From Lineus longissimus (Eukaryota > Nemertea > Pilidiophora > Heteronemertea > Lineidae), in contig NC_088324.1 of the NCBI RefSeq assembly GCF_910592395.1, positions 8,022,953 through 8,086,952 of the forward strand: a stretch of DNA of 64,000 nucleotides, written 5' to 3'. Under the pieces are notes generated by a model. It saw only the letters and a list, made by a program, of their open reading frames with translations, ran no database searches and was not told where the DNA came from. Position 1 is the first letter of the stretch. Each line of letters starts with the position of its first letter. A program made the position numbers and the translations under genes. Below, in pieces: positions 1-8,860 of this stretch.

Positions 1-261
1 TTGCCTGCCGATCAGCCTGTGTCTGTCTCACCCCATCATGTCAGGCACAGTTTGATCAGTGCGTAACTCCTCAATCAACCTGTGCCAGGTGTCGCACGGA
101 AATAAATTTTGCAGATAGACTGAGCTGTTTAATTATTCTCAGCAAGGAGAAGATGTCTTCAAATCTGACATTGTTTTAAGGTTATAAACACATTTGGTAT
201 GAGTACTGCCAATCTTCTTCACGAGAAGTGACCTTCACCTCGCGAATTATTCTATTTTTAG

Positions 262-1231
262 ACGATGAATATGACGACTATTACGGCGACGAGGAAGACG
301 GGTGCACGTCCGAGCCCGAGATGGGCAGGGAGCGCCCACTGAAGACCAGGATGTTACGCCCCCTGTCTGAGGGTGAGTCGGCGGACGACGATAGTGAGAA
401 CACAGGTGATGACCTTGAGGTATGTAACTGATCGACGAAATTGGTGAAATCGTGAAATTGAGAACTGTATCACTCCTCCACAACTGAAGAGTGACATTGC
501 ATAAGTTATGCATACCTAACCCGAAGAAAGGTACCTAGAGTCGCGGGCTTCGATGTGATTGGATATTGCCTAAGACAATTGACTTTGAACTTCATTCACG
601 TGACCTTGGCTTACTGCCAAGATGGGGGAGTGATGCGACGGAGGCAATGACAAAGTTAGCAACCTCACGGCCCCAGGGTATCGATGTGTCATTACGCTTA
701 TGATGATGCATACAGTTCACAGCATTGAAGGGGGGGGGTTGAAAGTCAGTGATTTTCTACACCGGCTTGTAGAACTTGTGCATCGGAAACATCCTCTGCA
801 AGGGCTTTTGGGGGGCAGGAAGTTTAAATTTGATTGTTTTTCCGATAAAAAGAAAACCAAGTGACCCTTTGGCCCCAAACGAAAAATATCGTTCAATTTT
901 GAGGTGCGATACTTTTGCTACGGTCCCTAACCTAGTCCCTCGGTCTTTGCCCAGAAGGAAAGTCCACGTAAGCTAGTCACATTTCTTATTTGTGGGGTCT
1001 TTTGCTTGACCTAGCAAAGGTCCAGATACAGAAAGCTACCATTTACGTCCAATTTGAATTACTGTGAAGAGCCGAGAATTTTAGTTCCTTGAAAGCCATG
1101 CCATTTTTGTGTTTTTAAAAAATTCCTCGTTCGTTATTTTCCAGGAATTTGACGAGGAGGACGAAGACGACTTGGAAGAAGACGATGACGACTCGACGTT
1201 ACGGCGGCGAGGAGTAAACGGCAAAATCTAA
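262..1231 (+). CDS. 3' end of an unidentified gene with an acidic C-terminal tail (two exons)
   Basis: Two exons are supported by splice signals and matching phase. Exon 262-419 follows a pyrimidine-rich stretch ending in AG at 260-261 and ends in GAG before GTATGT. Exon 1145-1231 follows TTTTCCAG and ends in TAA at 1229-1231. The junction is phase 0. Together they encode about 80 C-terminal residues that are dominated by Asp and Glu, with a Tyr-rich patch (DDEYDDYYGDEED) near the start, a Ser-rich middle and a short basic end (RRRGVNGKI). I see no known domain. Such tails are common in nuclear, chaperone and membrane-protein cytoplasmic ends, so no function is assigned. The 5' part of the gene lies to the left of the window. 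Confidence 0.7.
888..1100 (-). mobile_element. Decayed tRNA-headed SINE fragment (family 1)
   Basis: This stretch, inside the intron of the first gene, matches the body of the SINE at 44262-44614 in order. The blocks are ACTGTGAAGAGC, then AATTTTAGTTCCT, then a CATGCCA block, all in the same reverse orientation. The tRNA-like head is missing. Confidence 0.45.
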
Positions 1232-1735
1232 TTCGATCGTTTCGACGTTGAACCCTGCTTTGACGGCATGGACAGTGTCGAACGAACGCTGGACTTATGC
1301 TGAGGACATTTTGTGATGTTTGATGCCAAGTTTGCAAAGACAATTGGGGATATGAACAAAGACAAGCAAATGCTTTTACTGCAATTTTCTACAGGAAGGC
1401 CTAGTGTAAATGTACATGGAGATTTAGATAAGAGCATTTGCTAGTCCCTGTTCATATCACCCGATGACTACCGTCGATTTTGTGATGTTTGTTCCGAAAT
1501 TTGATCGAGGAACAGATAGTCTTTCATTATTATGTTATGCAGTGTGTGTTTGTTGTGAAATTAAGAAAAGGGCTGTCCTTCATGTCATGTTTTAAAGGGA
1601 CAATCTAGACAGCAGCTAGGCAGGCAAGATAAGTTACATAAAGCTGCTCTTATTGTGTATACTAGTCATTTGAAGATGGCCAAATTAGCCCCTCTCCTCC
1701 TGCCTATAGTCCCCCTTTAAGCCTAAATCAATAAA
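1232..1735 (+). promoter_or_regulatory. Probable 3' UTR with AATAAA polyadenylation signal
   Basis: The sequence after the TAA stop at 1229-1231 has no further coding signal. The first good AATAAA on the + strand is at 1730-1735. The final part of this UTR contains a short inverted-repeat element (1591-1720), so the poly(A) signal may have come in with, or next to, a repeat. Confidence 0.4.
1591..1720. mobile_element. Short TTTAAAGGG-ended element, copy A
   Basis: A 130-bp segment begins TTTAAAGGGACAATCTAGAC and ends with CCTATAGTCCCCCTTTAA, so the outer ends are inverted TTTAAAGGG/CCCTTTAA. Related copies are at 18192-18363 and 22536-22752. Shared internal blocks include GGCCA..TT followed by CTCCTGCCTATA. 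The TTAA-like ends suggest a piggyBac-type MITE, which is inference. Confidence 0.55.
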
Positions 1736-1942
1736 CCTGTGACACGTGTCATATGTAAGCCGTGACAGGCAATAGCGTGAATCATATGTAAACCAGGCCT
1801 AAGACAGGAAGTGTGTAACTTCCTTTTCATGATGGGGTTAATTTGGCCAGGACATGTTTCCCATCATAACGACAATTTATACATGTCCGATTTATATAGT
1901 GCACCATTCAACAGTTCAGTTGCTCAAGTGCGCTTTGACATA

Positions 1943-2146
1943 TTACAGTAGAACCTCTCTATTACGGACACCCTCCGGTCTGACAAGTGCTGTCCTTAAT
2001 TGAGAGGTGTCCTGATTAGAGAGGTCAAATTGAAGAGAAACCACCAATTTGGGACCAAAACTAGTGTCCTTGAAAGAGAGGGTTGTCTTTAATAGAGAGG
2101 GTTGTCCTTAATAGAGAGGTGTCTGCTAAGTGAGATTCCACTGTAT
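1943..2146. mobile_element. pogo/Tigger-like MITE copy
   Basis: Begins TACAGTAGAACCTCTCTATT and ends with ATTCCACTGTA. Internal blocks are shared with at least nine other copies in the window, for example TGTCCTTAATAGAGAGG and GGTCAAATTGAA. The TA at each outer edge and the CAGTRGAACCTC termini resemble Tc1/mariner pogo-group ends. This copy has an extra duplicated internal block around 2070-2120. Confidence 0.7.
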
Positions 2147-2252
2147 TACCCTATTTTTAGGACTGTACATTCCTATTTCGAATTGCTTAAAATACTGCTA
2201 TCGCTTGAATGTTACTTACTTACTTAGGGCACATATGGCTTCAGTTTCCACC

Positions 2253-2441
2253 CATTTTGTGTCATTCAAACTTACCTATGGAACACTTTTGCATGTTACT
2301 CCATTTGGGCTCAAACACAAGAGTATCCCTTTAATTTTCTAAAGGGAGAACTGAGTTAACAGCTCGGCCGCCAGGCGGCGCCCTGACCGATCCCGCGAGA
2401 TCGCGCCGATCTCATGCCGCCATATTCAGTCTTTACTCTTG
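2253..2441 (+). repeat. Left inverted terminal repeat of the DIRS-like element
   Basis: This is the reverse complement of the right terminal repeat. It contains a GC-rich centre (GCTCGGCCGCCAGGCGGCGC) and ends at CTTTACTCTTG. Positions 2253-2294 are also the reverse complement of 8451-8492 in the internal complementary region. Confidence 0.92.
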
Positions 2442-2736
2442 TGCTTCTACGAAGCACATCGTTTTTTCAAAGCTGCCGTGAATTCGATTTAAAACCAAAT
2501 TCAACCAGCCAAGTCTAGACGATTTTTGGGTTCATTCACCTACGGAGTAGACCGCCAAACTTATCTTGGCATTAGTATTGTCCAGTCTATTTAATTATAG
2601 ACATTTTCTTAGCTAGCTTAGTCGACCCGGCTCCATTATTTTGATCTTGGTAGGGTAGAGTTAAGTAGGCTATTCTCCGCTCTATTGTAATGAACAAGAC
2701 TCAGATCCATTGCAATAGTGTTTAATTCAAGTAGGC

Positions 2737-3276
2737 ATGTTTTCCTTTCCATTAATTATTGCGTCCTTTCTGGCCTACTTGGGGTTCCCAGTGTTTTTAT
2801 TGTCATTGGTACCATTTTTTATATGGCGTACCCCTCCGACGGCATCCTTTGTCTCACCACAAAGGAATGCGTCTGGTGGCGGGAAACGGGCCGCGAAGAC
2901 GCCTAAACCCTCTTCCGGTTCCGTTTCCGGGCATATAACCCGGAGGTCTAGCAAACCTCCCGCCACCACCCCTTCCGTCAGCCGAGTTCCGGTTCCGGCC
3001 GCGGCTGCGAAGGATGCGGGATCTGACATTATTAATGTCTGTGGTCCCAAGGGAGACTTACATCCAATAAGTCTCCAAGGGTTTAATATACCCCGGACCT
3101 CAGGGAACCTTCCGGTTCCCCTGTCGTCCGCTCCCCTGAGTACAAGCCCTTTGTACCCGCGGGAGCACCCTGCTTCCGGTCCGCCGATTGCAGTTCCGGT
3201 TACTGACGCGGGTTCCCGTTTTTTCAGTAACCGAAGACTCTACTGGGGGTTTTTCTCAGTCTTTACTGCGAAATAA
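2737..3276 (+). CDS. DIRS element gag-like ORF1, 5' segment (frame 1)
   Basis: An ATG-started frame of 179 codons begins with a hydrophobic stretch and continues as a Pro/Ser/Lys-rich sequence without a recognisable domain. Its low-complexity style matches the frame that opens after the stop at 3137-3139 and continues to 5026. The two frames overlap in 3188-3276. I infer one ancestral gag-like protein split by a one-base indel, most likely in the T run near 3221-3226. A short intron cannot be excluded, because the T run ends in CAG. The real start may lie downstream of the hydrophobic leader. Confidence 0.5.
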   Translation: MFSFPLIIASFLAYLGFPVFLLSLVPFFIWRTPPTASFVSPQRNASGGGKRAAKTPKPSSGSVSGHITRRSSKPPATTPSVSRVPVPAAAAKDAGSDIINVCGPKGDLHPISLQGFNIPRTSGNLPVPLSSAPLSTSPLYPREHPASGPPIAVPVTDAGSRFFSNRRLYWGFFSVFTAK

Positions 3277-5026
3277 CCCCAGTCCTCACGGACACAGTAG
3301 AGTAGGGCCGGACCTTATAACGCCACCTCCGAAACGCCATGCGTCTTCGGTAACAGCGTTTCCGCCCTCCGTACCTCCTTCTAAAAGGGCTTCCGGTAGC
3401 TCCATACCGGCGAAGGAGTTACGGGCATTTCCGGTTTCGGACTTCGTCCTACCGGAAATGCAGGCACCTTCCTACGTTGGCCAACCTCTTGGGTGGAACC
3501 AACCGGAAGTGCCACCCCCTCCTCGTAGCAGAGGCGTCGTTCCCATGGAACGAGCTACGCAGAGAGGACATCTGAACTCTAGTTCAGAATATGGGCAACT
3601 TCCGCTTCCGGAAGACCCATTCGCCCGCACATACGGCTTCCAGGGTTCGCTTATGCGCTCACCCTCGCCTCAACCGCCCGTCGTTGAGAGAAGCCGCACG
3701 TCGGGTCCGGAACCCGAGTCGGGACAGCAACTGTCCCAGCTCATCCAGATGGTAGCAGGTCTTTCTGATAGACTCAGCCATCTGGAGCAGGGTTCCGGTT
3801 CCTCTGGTGCGCCTGGTCCCATCGGATACCCACCATCCGACTCCTCTATTTTAGAGGAATTTTCTGAGAACGAGAGTTCTCAGCCAGGCTACCGCTCCCC
3901 CAATCAGGAGGAGCTGTCACCAGAGGAGGCCAGTATCCTGTCGGATATGAGGACACTCAGATCCTTGATCAGAGCGTACCTCCCGCAGGATCTGTGCCCT
4001 ACCCCGCCGGAACTGCCAGCCTTGTCAACACCGACCTTTTCACTCTGGGGACAGGAAGTGGATCCCAATCCACAGGTTTCTCAAGGCTCCACTCGGGCAC
4101 TTGAATTCCTTCCTCCCTCCCCGTCGGTGTTAGCAGTCTCTGAACTTTTGGAGCGTACAATCAGAGACTCACAAGGCGCCCACCAACGTACTTCCATCCC
4201 TGTCCTTCCGGCAGTCGGACCGGAAGCTTGGTGTAAACCGGGGAAGTTGTTCACGGCACAACTTCCTCCCGTTAGGCAGTACCGCGCTGACTATTATCGA
4301 GTCAGCTCGGCCGGCTGTCCAGCTGCAGCATCGACTTCCATATTAAAGGACGATGTACAGCTGGACCAACTCGTGCCTAGGGTGACCTCCTCCTCGGCTT
4401 ACCGAGACCTTAGAGCACAAGAGGGTCTGGCCAAAAACACGTTAGCGGTGCTCTCCTACGCAGAGCACACTAACCTGGCCCTAGCCAGATCCCTAAAAGA
4501 TAATGAGTCACTATCTGATGACACAAAATCGCTTGTGACATCCTTGTCACATTCGATTAGGCACGCTATTGCGCTGTCCGCCAAGACCGCAGCAAATAGC
4601 GTCCTACTCCGTAGAGACGCCGCACTGGGCTCTCTCAATGTCATCAGATCCCTCCAGCTGGAAGGGGCCTTAAGAACCGCTCCTATGGACGGTTCTTTCC
4701 TGTTCGCAGATTCTGTGCAAGAGGCGGCTCAAGCACAGAAAGATTGGGACAAATTATATGCCCCCACTGCGACACAGAGGGCCAAGACCTCTCTACCTAA
4801 CGCTAGAAAGATAGAGAGGCCCCAGCAGGCATCGGGTTCAATCCCGTACGCCAGGCAGGTCCTGCCTAGGCCTACCCCGCCTAGTCAGCCTGCTCCTGCT
4901 GGATCCTTCCGACGGGAAGCGGAGGGTCGCCGGACTGGAAAGAGGAAAAATACTTCCTCTAACCAGGGTGGATCCGGTCCGACTAAGCACTCCTTTCGCC
5001 CAAGGGGTGCTGGCCGGAAGAGGTGA
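3188..5026 (+). CDS. DIRS element gag-like ORF1, main segment
   Basis: A long open frame (about 610 codons, no ATG at its upstream edge) encodes a Pro/Ser-rich N-terminal half, a more structured segment from about codon 380, and a basic C-terminus ending GAGRKR. I see no zinc knuckles, which is usual for DIRS ORF1. It occupies the gag position upstream of RT and overlaps the RT frame by about 59 bp (4968-5026). It is in frame +2, while RT is in frame +3. In this family ORF1 is thought to supply the nucleic-acid-binding coat. That role here is by position only. Confidence 0.6.
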   Translation: MQFRLLTRVPVFSVTEDSTGGFSQSLLRNNPSPHGHSRVGPDLITPPPKRHASSVTAFPPSVPPSKRASGSSIPAKELRAFPVSDFVLPEMQAPSYVGQPLGWNQPEVPPPPRSRGVVPMERATQRGHLNSSSEYGQLPLPEDPFARTYGFQGSLMRSPSPQPPVVERSRTSGPEPESGQQLSQLIQMVAGLSDRLSHLEQGSGSSGAPGPIGYPPSDSSILEEFSENESSQPGYRSPNQEELSPEEASILSDMRTLRSLIRAYLPQDLCPTPPELPALSTPTFSLWGQEVDPNPQVSQGSTRALEFLPPSPSVLAVSELLERTIRDSQGAHQRTSIPVLPAVGPEAWCKPGKLFTAQLPPVRQYRADYYRVSSAGCPAAASTSILKDDVQLDQLVPRVTSSSAYRDLRAQEGLAKNTLAVLSYAEHTNLALARSLKDNESLSDDTKSLVTSLSHSIRHAIALSAKTAANSVLLRRDAALGSLNVIRSLQLEGALRTAPMDGSFLFADSVQEAAQAQKDWDKLYAPTATQRAKTSLPNARKIERPQQASGSIPYARQVLPRPTPPSQPAPAGSFRREAEGRRTGKRKNTSSNQGGSGPTKHSFRPRGAGRKR

Positions 5027-7130
5027 CTCCCCCCTCCTTTCTCCTCCCGGACGCAAAAAGGAGCCGACTCCGGTAGTCGGGGGCCGTCTGCAAAAATTTG
5101 CAGACATTTGGGACGATTGGTGCCCAAAGGGGTCCCCAGTCCCAAACATGTTGAGGTACGGAGTGAAACTAGATTTCAACCGTACCCCCCCGACTACCAT
5201 ATATCCAACCCCAGTTCAGCCACCGAAGGACCCAGTCAAGGCCTCTGCCCTCCAAGCAGAGGTCGCGACATTACTGGAGAAGCAAGCTATCCAGGTCCTT
5301 CAAGATCCATGCTCCCCCGGCTTTTACAGCCACGTTTTCTTGGTTCCCAAGAAAGCAGGGACATGGAGGCTGATCATAGACCTTTCCAGGTTAAACACCT
5401 TCTTGAATGTTCCTCATTTCAAGATGGAAACCACCAGGTCTATAGCAACGGCGATACAGCCCAACGATTGGGCGGTATCGATGGATTTAATGGATGCGTA
5501 CTTACATGTACCGATCCATCCAGACTATCAACACTTCCTTCGATTCCATTACGAAGGAAAGACGTATCAATTCAGGGCCCTGCCGTTCGGTCTGGCATCG
5601 GCACCCCTAATTTTTACGATGATAGTCACAGCCTTCGTCGCTCCCTTTCACGTGATGGGGTTCAAGCTCCATCACTACCTAGACGATTGGCTACTCCGTT
5701 GCAAATCGCGGGAACTACTACTGCAACAACTTCAGGTTCTAAAGCAAAAAGTAGTTTCCGCAGGTTGGATTATCAACGAAACAAAGTCAGAATTCATACC
5801 ATCCCAAGACTTCGTTTACGTTGGAGTTCGGTTCCTTACGGCCATAGGGAAAATGCTGCCCCCCCTAGACAGGATAAAGAAAATTCTTCATCTCGTCGCA
5901 GAATTCAGAGGAAGGACTCAAGCTCCCGCAAGGCGATGCTTGAGCCTTTTGGGACTTCTGAATTCGGCAGCAGACCAAATCCCCCTTGGCCGTCTATATA
6001 TGCGTCCCATCCAGATGTTTCTAATGTCTCTATGGAAACCCCACAGGGACCCATTAGACAAGTTGGTATTGATACCTCAATACCTACTCAAGAACGTCTG
6101 GAACTTCTGGGAGTCGGAGACTCGTCTCCAAAGCGGTGTAGATCTTGCTCCACCGCCCCCAGAAGTGTCCCTGTTCACAGATGCTTCCCTACTAGGGTGG
6201 GGAGCACATCTGAACAACGGGGACATGTCCATAAGAGGTCTATGGACAAGGGAGGAGACCATTCTTCCAATAAATATATTGGAAATGAAGGCTGTCCTTC
6301 TTGCCGTGAGGGCTCTTTCCCTTCGCCTGAAGAATCGGAGAGTAACCCTGTTCTCCGACAATTCTACAGTAGTAGCATATGTCAGGAGACAGGGAGGCAC
6401 AAAGTCCGGCATTCTTTGCCAGCTAACTTGGGAGCTTTACCATCTTTGTGCCGACCTTGGAGTATCGATATGTGCCAGACACATACCGGGCAATCGCAAC
6501 ATCCTTGCCGACGCCCTGTCCCGTCAGAACAAGCTAGTTCAGACAGAGTGGACACTCCATCAGGAGATTGTAGACAACCTTTGTCGCCTTTGGCAATCTC
6601 CGAAGGTAGATCTGTTCGCCACCAGGCTGAACAATCGCCTTCCCATCTATTACTCTCCACTTCCGGACGAAGAGGCCCTGGAAGTCGACAGCCTTACAGC
6701 CTCTTGGGTCGGGCTGAACGCATATGCGTTTCCACCCCTCCCTCTCATCCAACCAGTCCTGAACAAGATCTTGACCAGCCATCCGGTGAGAATAACTCTC
6801 ATCGCACCTTGCTGGCCAAATCAGGCCTGGTTCCCAGCCTTGCTGGAGCTCCTGATAGATCACCCCAGGAGTCTTCCTACTTGGAAGCACCTCCTGTGGC
6901 ACCCCCTGGGGAGATGCTACCACCAGAACCCTGGATTTTTCAAGTTTCACGCCTGGAACTTATCCAGTTGCATCTCCACCAGAGAGGCTTTTCGGACATC
7001 GCTGTCAAGCGCATGTCCGCAGCTCAAAGGGGGTCTACCCTTGATGTGTATCAAGGAAAGTGGTCTACCTTCACTTCCTGGTGCAGGGAGAACGGAGTTA
7101 ATCCGATCTCTCCCTCTATATACAGATTAG
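4968..7130 (+). CDS. DIRS element ORF2: reverse transcriptase and RNase H
   Basis: The open frame encodes about 720 residues. The RT has FLVPKKAGTWRLIIDLSRLN near residues 124-143, the first catalytic Asp in SMDLMDAYL (171-179), LPFGLASAP (205-213) and the active-site box YLDD at 237-240. RNase H follows, with FTDAS (D405), LEMKAV (E439), FSDN (D464) and NILADALS (D515). The C-terminal 190 residues, starting near VDLFAT, correspond to the extra domain that DIRS polyproteins carry after RNase H, often described as methyltransferase-like; I did not verify catalytic motifs there. No ATG is present at the start of the frame, so translation probably depends on frameshifting or reinitiation from ORF1. 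No stop interrupts the catalytic domains. Confidence 0.92.
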   Translation: MDPVRLSTPFAQGVLAGRGDSPLLSPPGRKKEPTPVVGGRLQKFADIWDDWCPKGSPVPNMLRYGVKLDFNRTPPTTIYPTPVQPPKDPVKASALQAEVATLLEKQAIQVLQDPCSPGFYSHVFLVPKKAGTWRLIIDLSRLNTFLNVPHFKMETTRSIATAIQPNDWAVSMDLMDAYLHVPIHPDYQHFLRFHYEGKTYQFRALPFGLASAPLIFTMIVTAFVAPFHVMGFKLHHYLDDWLLRCKSRELLLQQLQVLKQKVVSAGWIINETKSEFIPSQDFVYVGVRFLTAIGKMLPPLDRIKKILHLVAEFRGRTQAPARRCLSLLGLLNSAADQIPLGRLYMRPIQMFLMSLWKPHRDPLDKLVLIPQYLLKNVWNFWESETRLQSGVDLAPPPPEVSLFTDASLLGWGAHLNNGDMSIRGLWTREETILPINILEMKAVLLAVRALSLRLKNRRVTLFSDNSTVVAYVRRQGGTKSGILCQLTWELYHLCADLGVSICARHIPGNRNILADALSRQNKLVQTEWTLHQEIVDNLCRLWQSPKVDLFATRLNNRLPIYYSPLPDEEALEVDSLTASWVGLNAYAFPPLPLIQPVLNKILTSHPVRITLIAPCWPNQAWFPALLELLIDHPRSLPTWKHLLWHPLGRCYHQNPGFFKFHAWNLSSCISTREAFRTSLSSACPQLKGGLPLMCIKESGLPSLPGAGRTELIRSLPLYTD

Positions 7131-8020
7131 TTGATTTCCTTATTGAATTATTCACGGAAAGACAACTATCTGTCACGGCTATAAAAGGGTACAAGTCCGC
7201 CATCGCTTCTACCCTCCGTGTTTTAAGCACCTGGGATCTTCGTTGGGAGGACCAAATAACCCCTCTTTTCAGAGGAATGTTATTAGAGCGTCCTAGACCG
7301 GTTCACAACACCCCTAAATGGGACCTTTCTGTTGTCCTTAAGGTGCTCATGAGGCATCCTTTTGAACCCATGTCTATTTCATCCATGAAATATCTGACAC
7401 TCAAAACGGTCTTTCTAGTAGCCTTGGCTACCGCCCAACGGAGATCAGAGCTCCATGCACTTTCTTTTAAGAAGCTGGCTTTTAGAGAGGGAGGGGAGGT
7501 TATCCTGGCTTTTATACCAGGATTTCTGGCGAAGAACCAGGGACCGGCCGCCTCTCGGCCCCCGGTTACTATTCCCTCTCTGTCAGGAACGATCTCTTAT
7601 GATCTTCCTGACAGAACTTTATGTCCCGTCAGGGCCCTAAAGTTCTACATAAATAGGACAAAACCTCCCGGTATCCGCCAGGGGAGAGAGCGTTTGTTTT
7701 TGTCCTATAAGGAGGGAAATAAACGAGAGATAGCGGCCGCCACTATTTCAAGGTGGATTGTGGAGACTATTCGTCTTTCCTACAACACCTTGAAGACTTC
7801 CTCTGATCTTCGTGCGCTAGCTAACATCTCAGCGCACGAAGTTAGAGCACTAGCCACCTCCTGGGCTAACTACCGAGGAGTTGCTCTTCAAGAAGTCGTT
7901 TCCGCTGCATGTTGGAGTAATCACTCCACATTCTCTCGTTTCTACCTACGAGACGTTTCTTCCCTCGTAGATGGCATGCACACAATCGGCCCGATTGTGT
8001 CTGCGGGGCATGTTGTTTGA
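6914..8020 (+). CDS. DIRS element ORF3: tyrosine recombinase
   Basis: From the ATG at 6914 the frame gives 368 residues. The catalytic signature is complete: Arg in ATAQRRSEL (R177), HEVR (H308, R311), a Trp/His box CWSNHSTF (W334, H337) and the nucleophile Tyr in FSRFYLRD (Y344). An N-terminal core-binding domain spans about residues 30-130. This enzyme is expected to integrate the circular cDNA. The start overlaps the RT frame by 217 bp. The same frame is open further upstream to about 5108, but that part reads as a shadow of RT and lacks recombinase features, so I chose the ATG just before the conserved domain. Confidence 0.9.
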   Translation: MLPPEPWIFQVSRLELIQLHLHQRGFSDIAVKRMSAAQRGSTLDVYQGKWSTFTSWCRENGVNPISPSIYRLVDFLIELFTERQLSVTAIKGYKSAIASTLRVLSTWDLRWEDQITPLFRGMLLERPRPVHNTPKWDLSVVLKVLMRHPFEPMSISSMKYLTLKTVFLVALATAQRRSELHALSFKKLAFREGGEVILAFIPGFLAKNQGPAASRPPVTIPSLSGTISYDLPDRTLCPVRALKFYINRTKPPGIRQGRERLFLSYKEGNKREIAAATISRWIVETIRLSYNTLKTSSDLRALANISAHEVRALATSWANYRGVALQEVVSAACWSNHSTFSRFYLRDVSSLVDGMHTIGPIVSAGHVV

Positions 8021-8450
8021 TCCTGGCTAGATCAAAAAAGGGGGGGGAAGCCCGATTGAAGAGTCAAACGCGCATCTTGCGCCATTTTTGATATGCCCTA
8101 TCTTCAACATCCAGGCAACCCCTAGTAGACTAGAAAGGACGCAATTTCTTATTGTTGTTTAGCAATAATTCATTCTACACCCTTCAACATGCCTTACTTG
8201 CTCTAAGCTCTGTTGCCGGAAAGAAGATGGTTTTATTACGCAATTCTAGCGCTTTCCGGAGAATGGGTCTATTACTCTCTATAATATGATTGTAATACCG
8301 AGATCAAAATACCGGTCCTCCGGGTTCTCCCCATTTCTTTCCCCTGGCGGTCCTCCTTAGCTAATATGCCGGTGGTGCCTCCTGGATGGAACAACAGCTC
8401 AGCCTTAGGTAAGTCCTCGTTTCCCACCTCCAATAGGTTGCCGGGATTCG

Positions 8451-8548
8451 ATGCAAAAGTGTTCCATAGGTAAGTTTGAATGACACAAAATGCCCATTTC
8501 CTTACAAGAAATGGCCATTTTGTTAGTTCATACTTACCTATGGAACAC
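8451..8548 (+). repeat. DIRS internal complementary region (circle-junction template)
   Basis: Positions 8451-8492 are the exact reverse complement of the element's left end (2253-2294). Positions 8491-8548 are the exact reverse complement of its right end (8751-8808). The two meet at 8491-8492, so this segment holds the two element ends joined head to tail. In DIRS-1 this region templates completion of the ends and circle formation. Confidence 0.92.
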
Positions 8549-8595
8549 GGCCCTCCCGCCGTCCCCACAAACGGGACATACTCTTTATTAACGCT

Positions 8596-8808
8596 CAAGA
8601 GTAAAGACTAAATATGGCGGCATGAGATCGGCGCGATCTCGCGGGATCGGTCAGGGCGCCGCCTGGCGGCCGAGCTGTTAACTCAGTTCTCCCTTTAGAA
8701 AATTAAAGGGATACTCTTGTGTTTGAGCCCAAATGGAGTAACATGCAAAAGTGTTCCATAGGTAAGTATGAACTAACAAAATGGCCATTTCTTGTAAGGA
8801 AATGGGCA
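8596..8808 (-). repeat. Right inverted terminal repeat of the DIRS-like element
   Basis: It matches the left repeat inverted, with about one difference in the inner 150 bp and a few more in the outer 40 bp. It then extends by a right-end-specific tail (CCATTTCTTGTAAGG..GGGCA) that is missing from the left end, as in other DIRS elements. Confidence 0.9.
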
Positions 8809-8860
8809 GTTTGGTCAGCAGCTTGTCTGTGGATGTTAACCCAAGTCAGACCAAGCTGCT

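Larger units (their letters stand above)
2253..8808 (+). mobile_element. Complete DIRS-like tyrosine-recombinase retrotransposon
   Basis: The element is 6.56 kb. It has inverted terminal repeats (2253-2441 and 8596-8808), a gag-like frame, an RT/RNase H frame, a tyrosine-recombinase frame, and an internal complementary region (8451-8548) that is the reverse complement of the left end joined to the right end. This is the defining architecture of the DIRS1 group, which replicates through a single-stranded circle and integrates by tyrosine recombinase without LTR integrase. The inner 150 bp of the two terminal repeats differ at about one base, and RT, RNase H and recombinase catalytic residues are present, so the copy looks young. 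One frame break in gag (near 3220) is the main visible defect. There is no target-site duplication beyond a shared CA. Confidence 0.93.

Noticed and set aside
5108-6913. Upstream extension of the recombinase frame as a separate protein
   Set aside because: It overlaps the conserved RT/RNase H frame throughout, has no ATG at its start and no recognisable domain, so I annotated only the part from the ATG at 6914.
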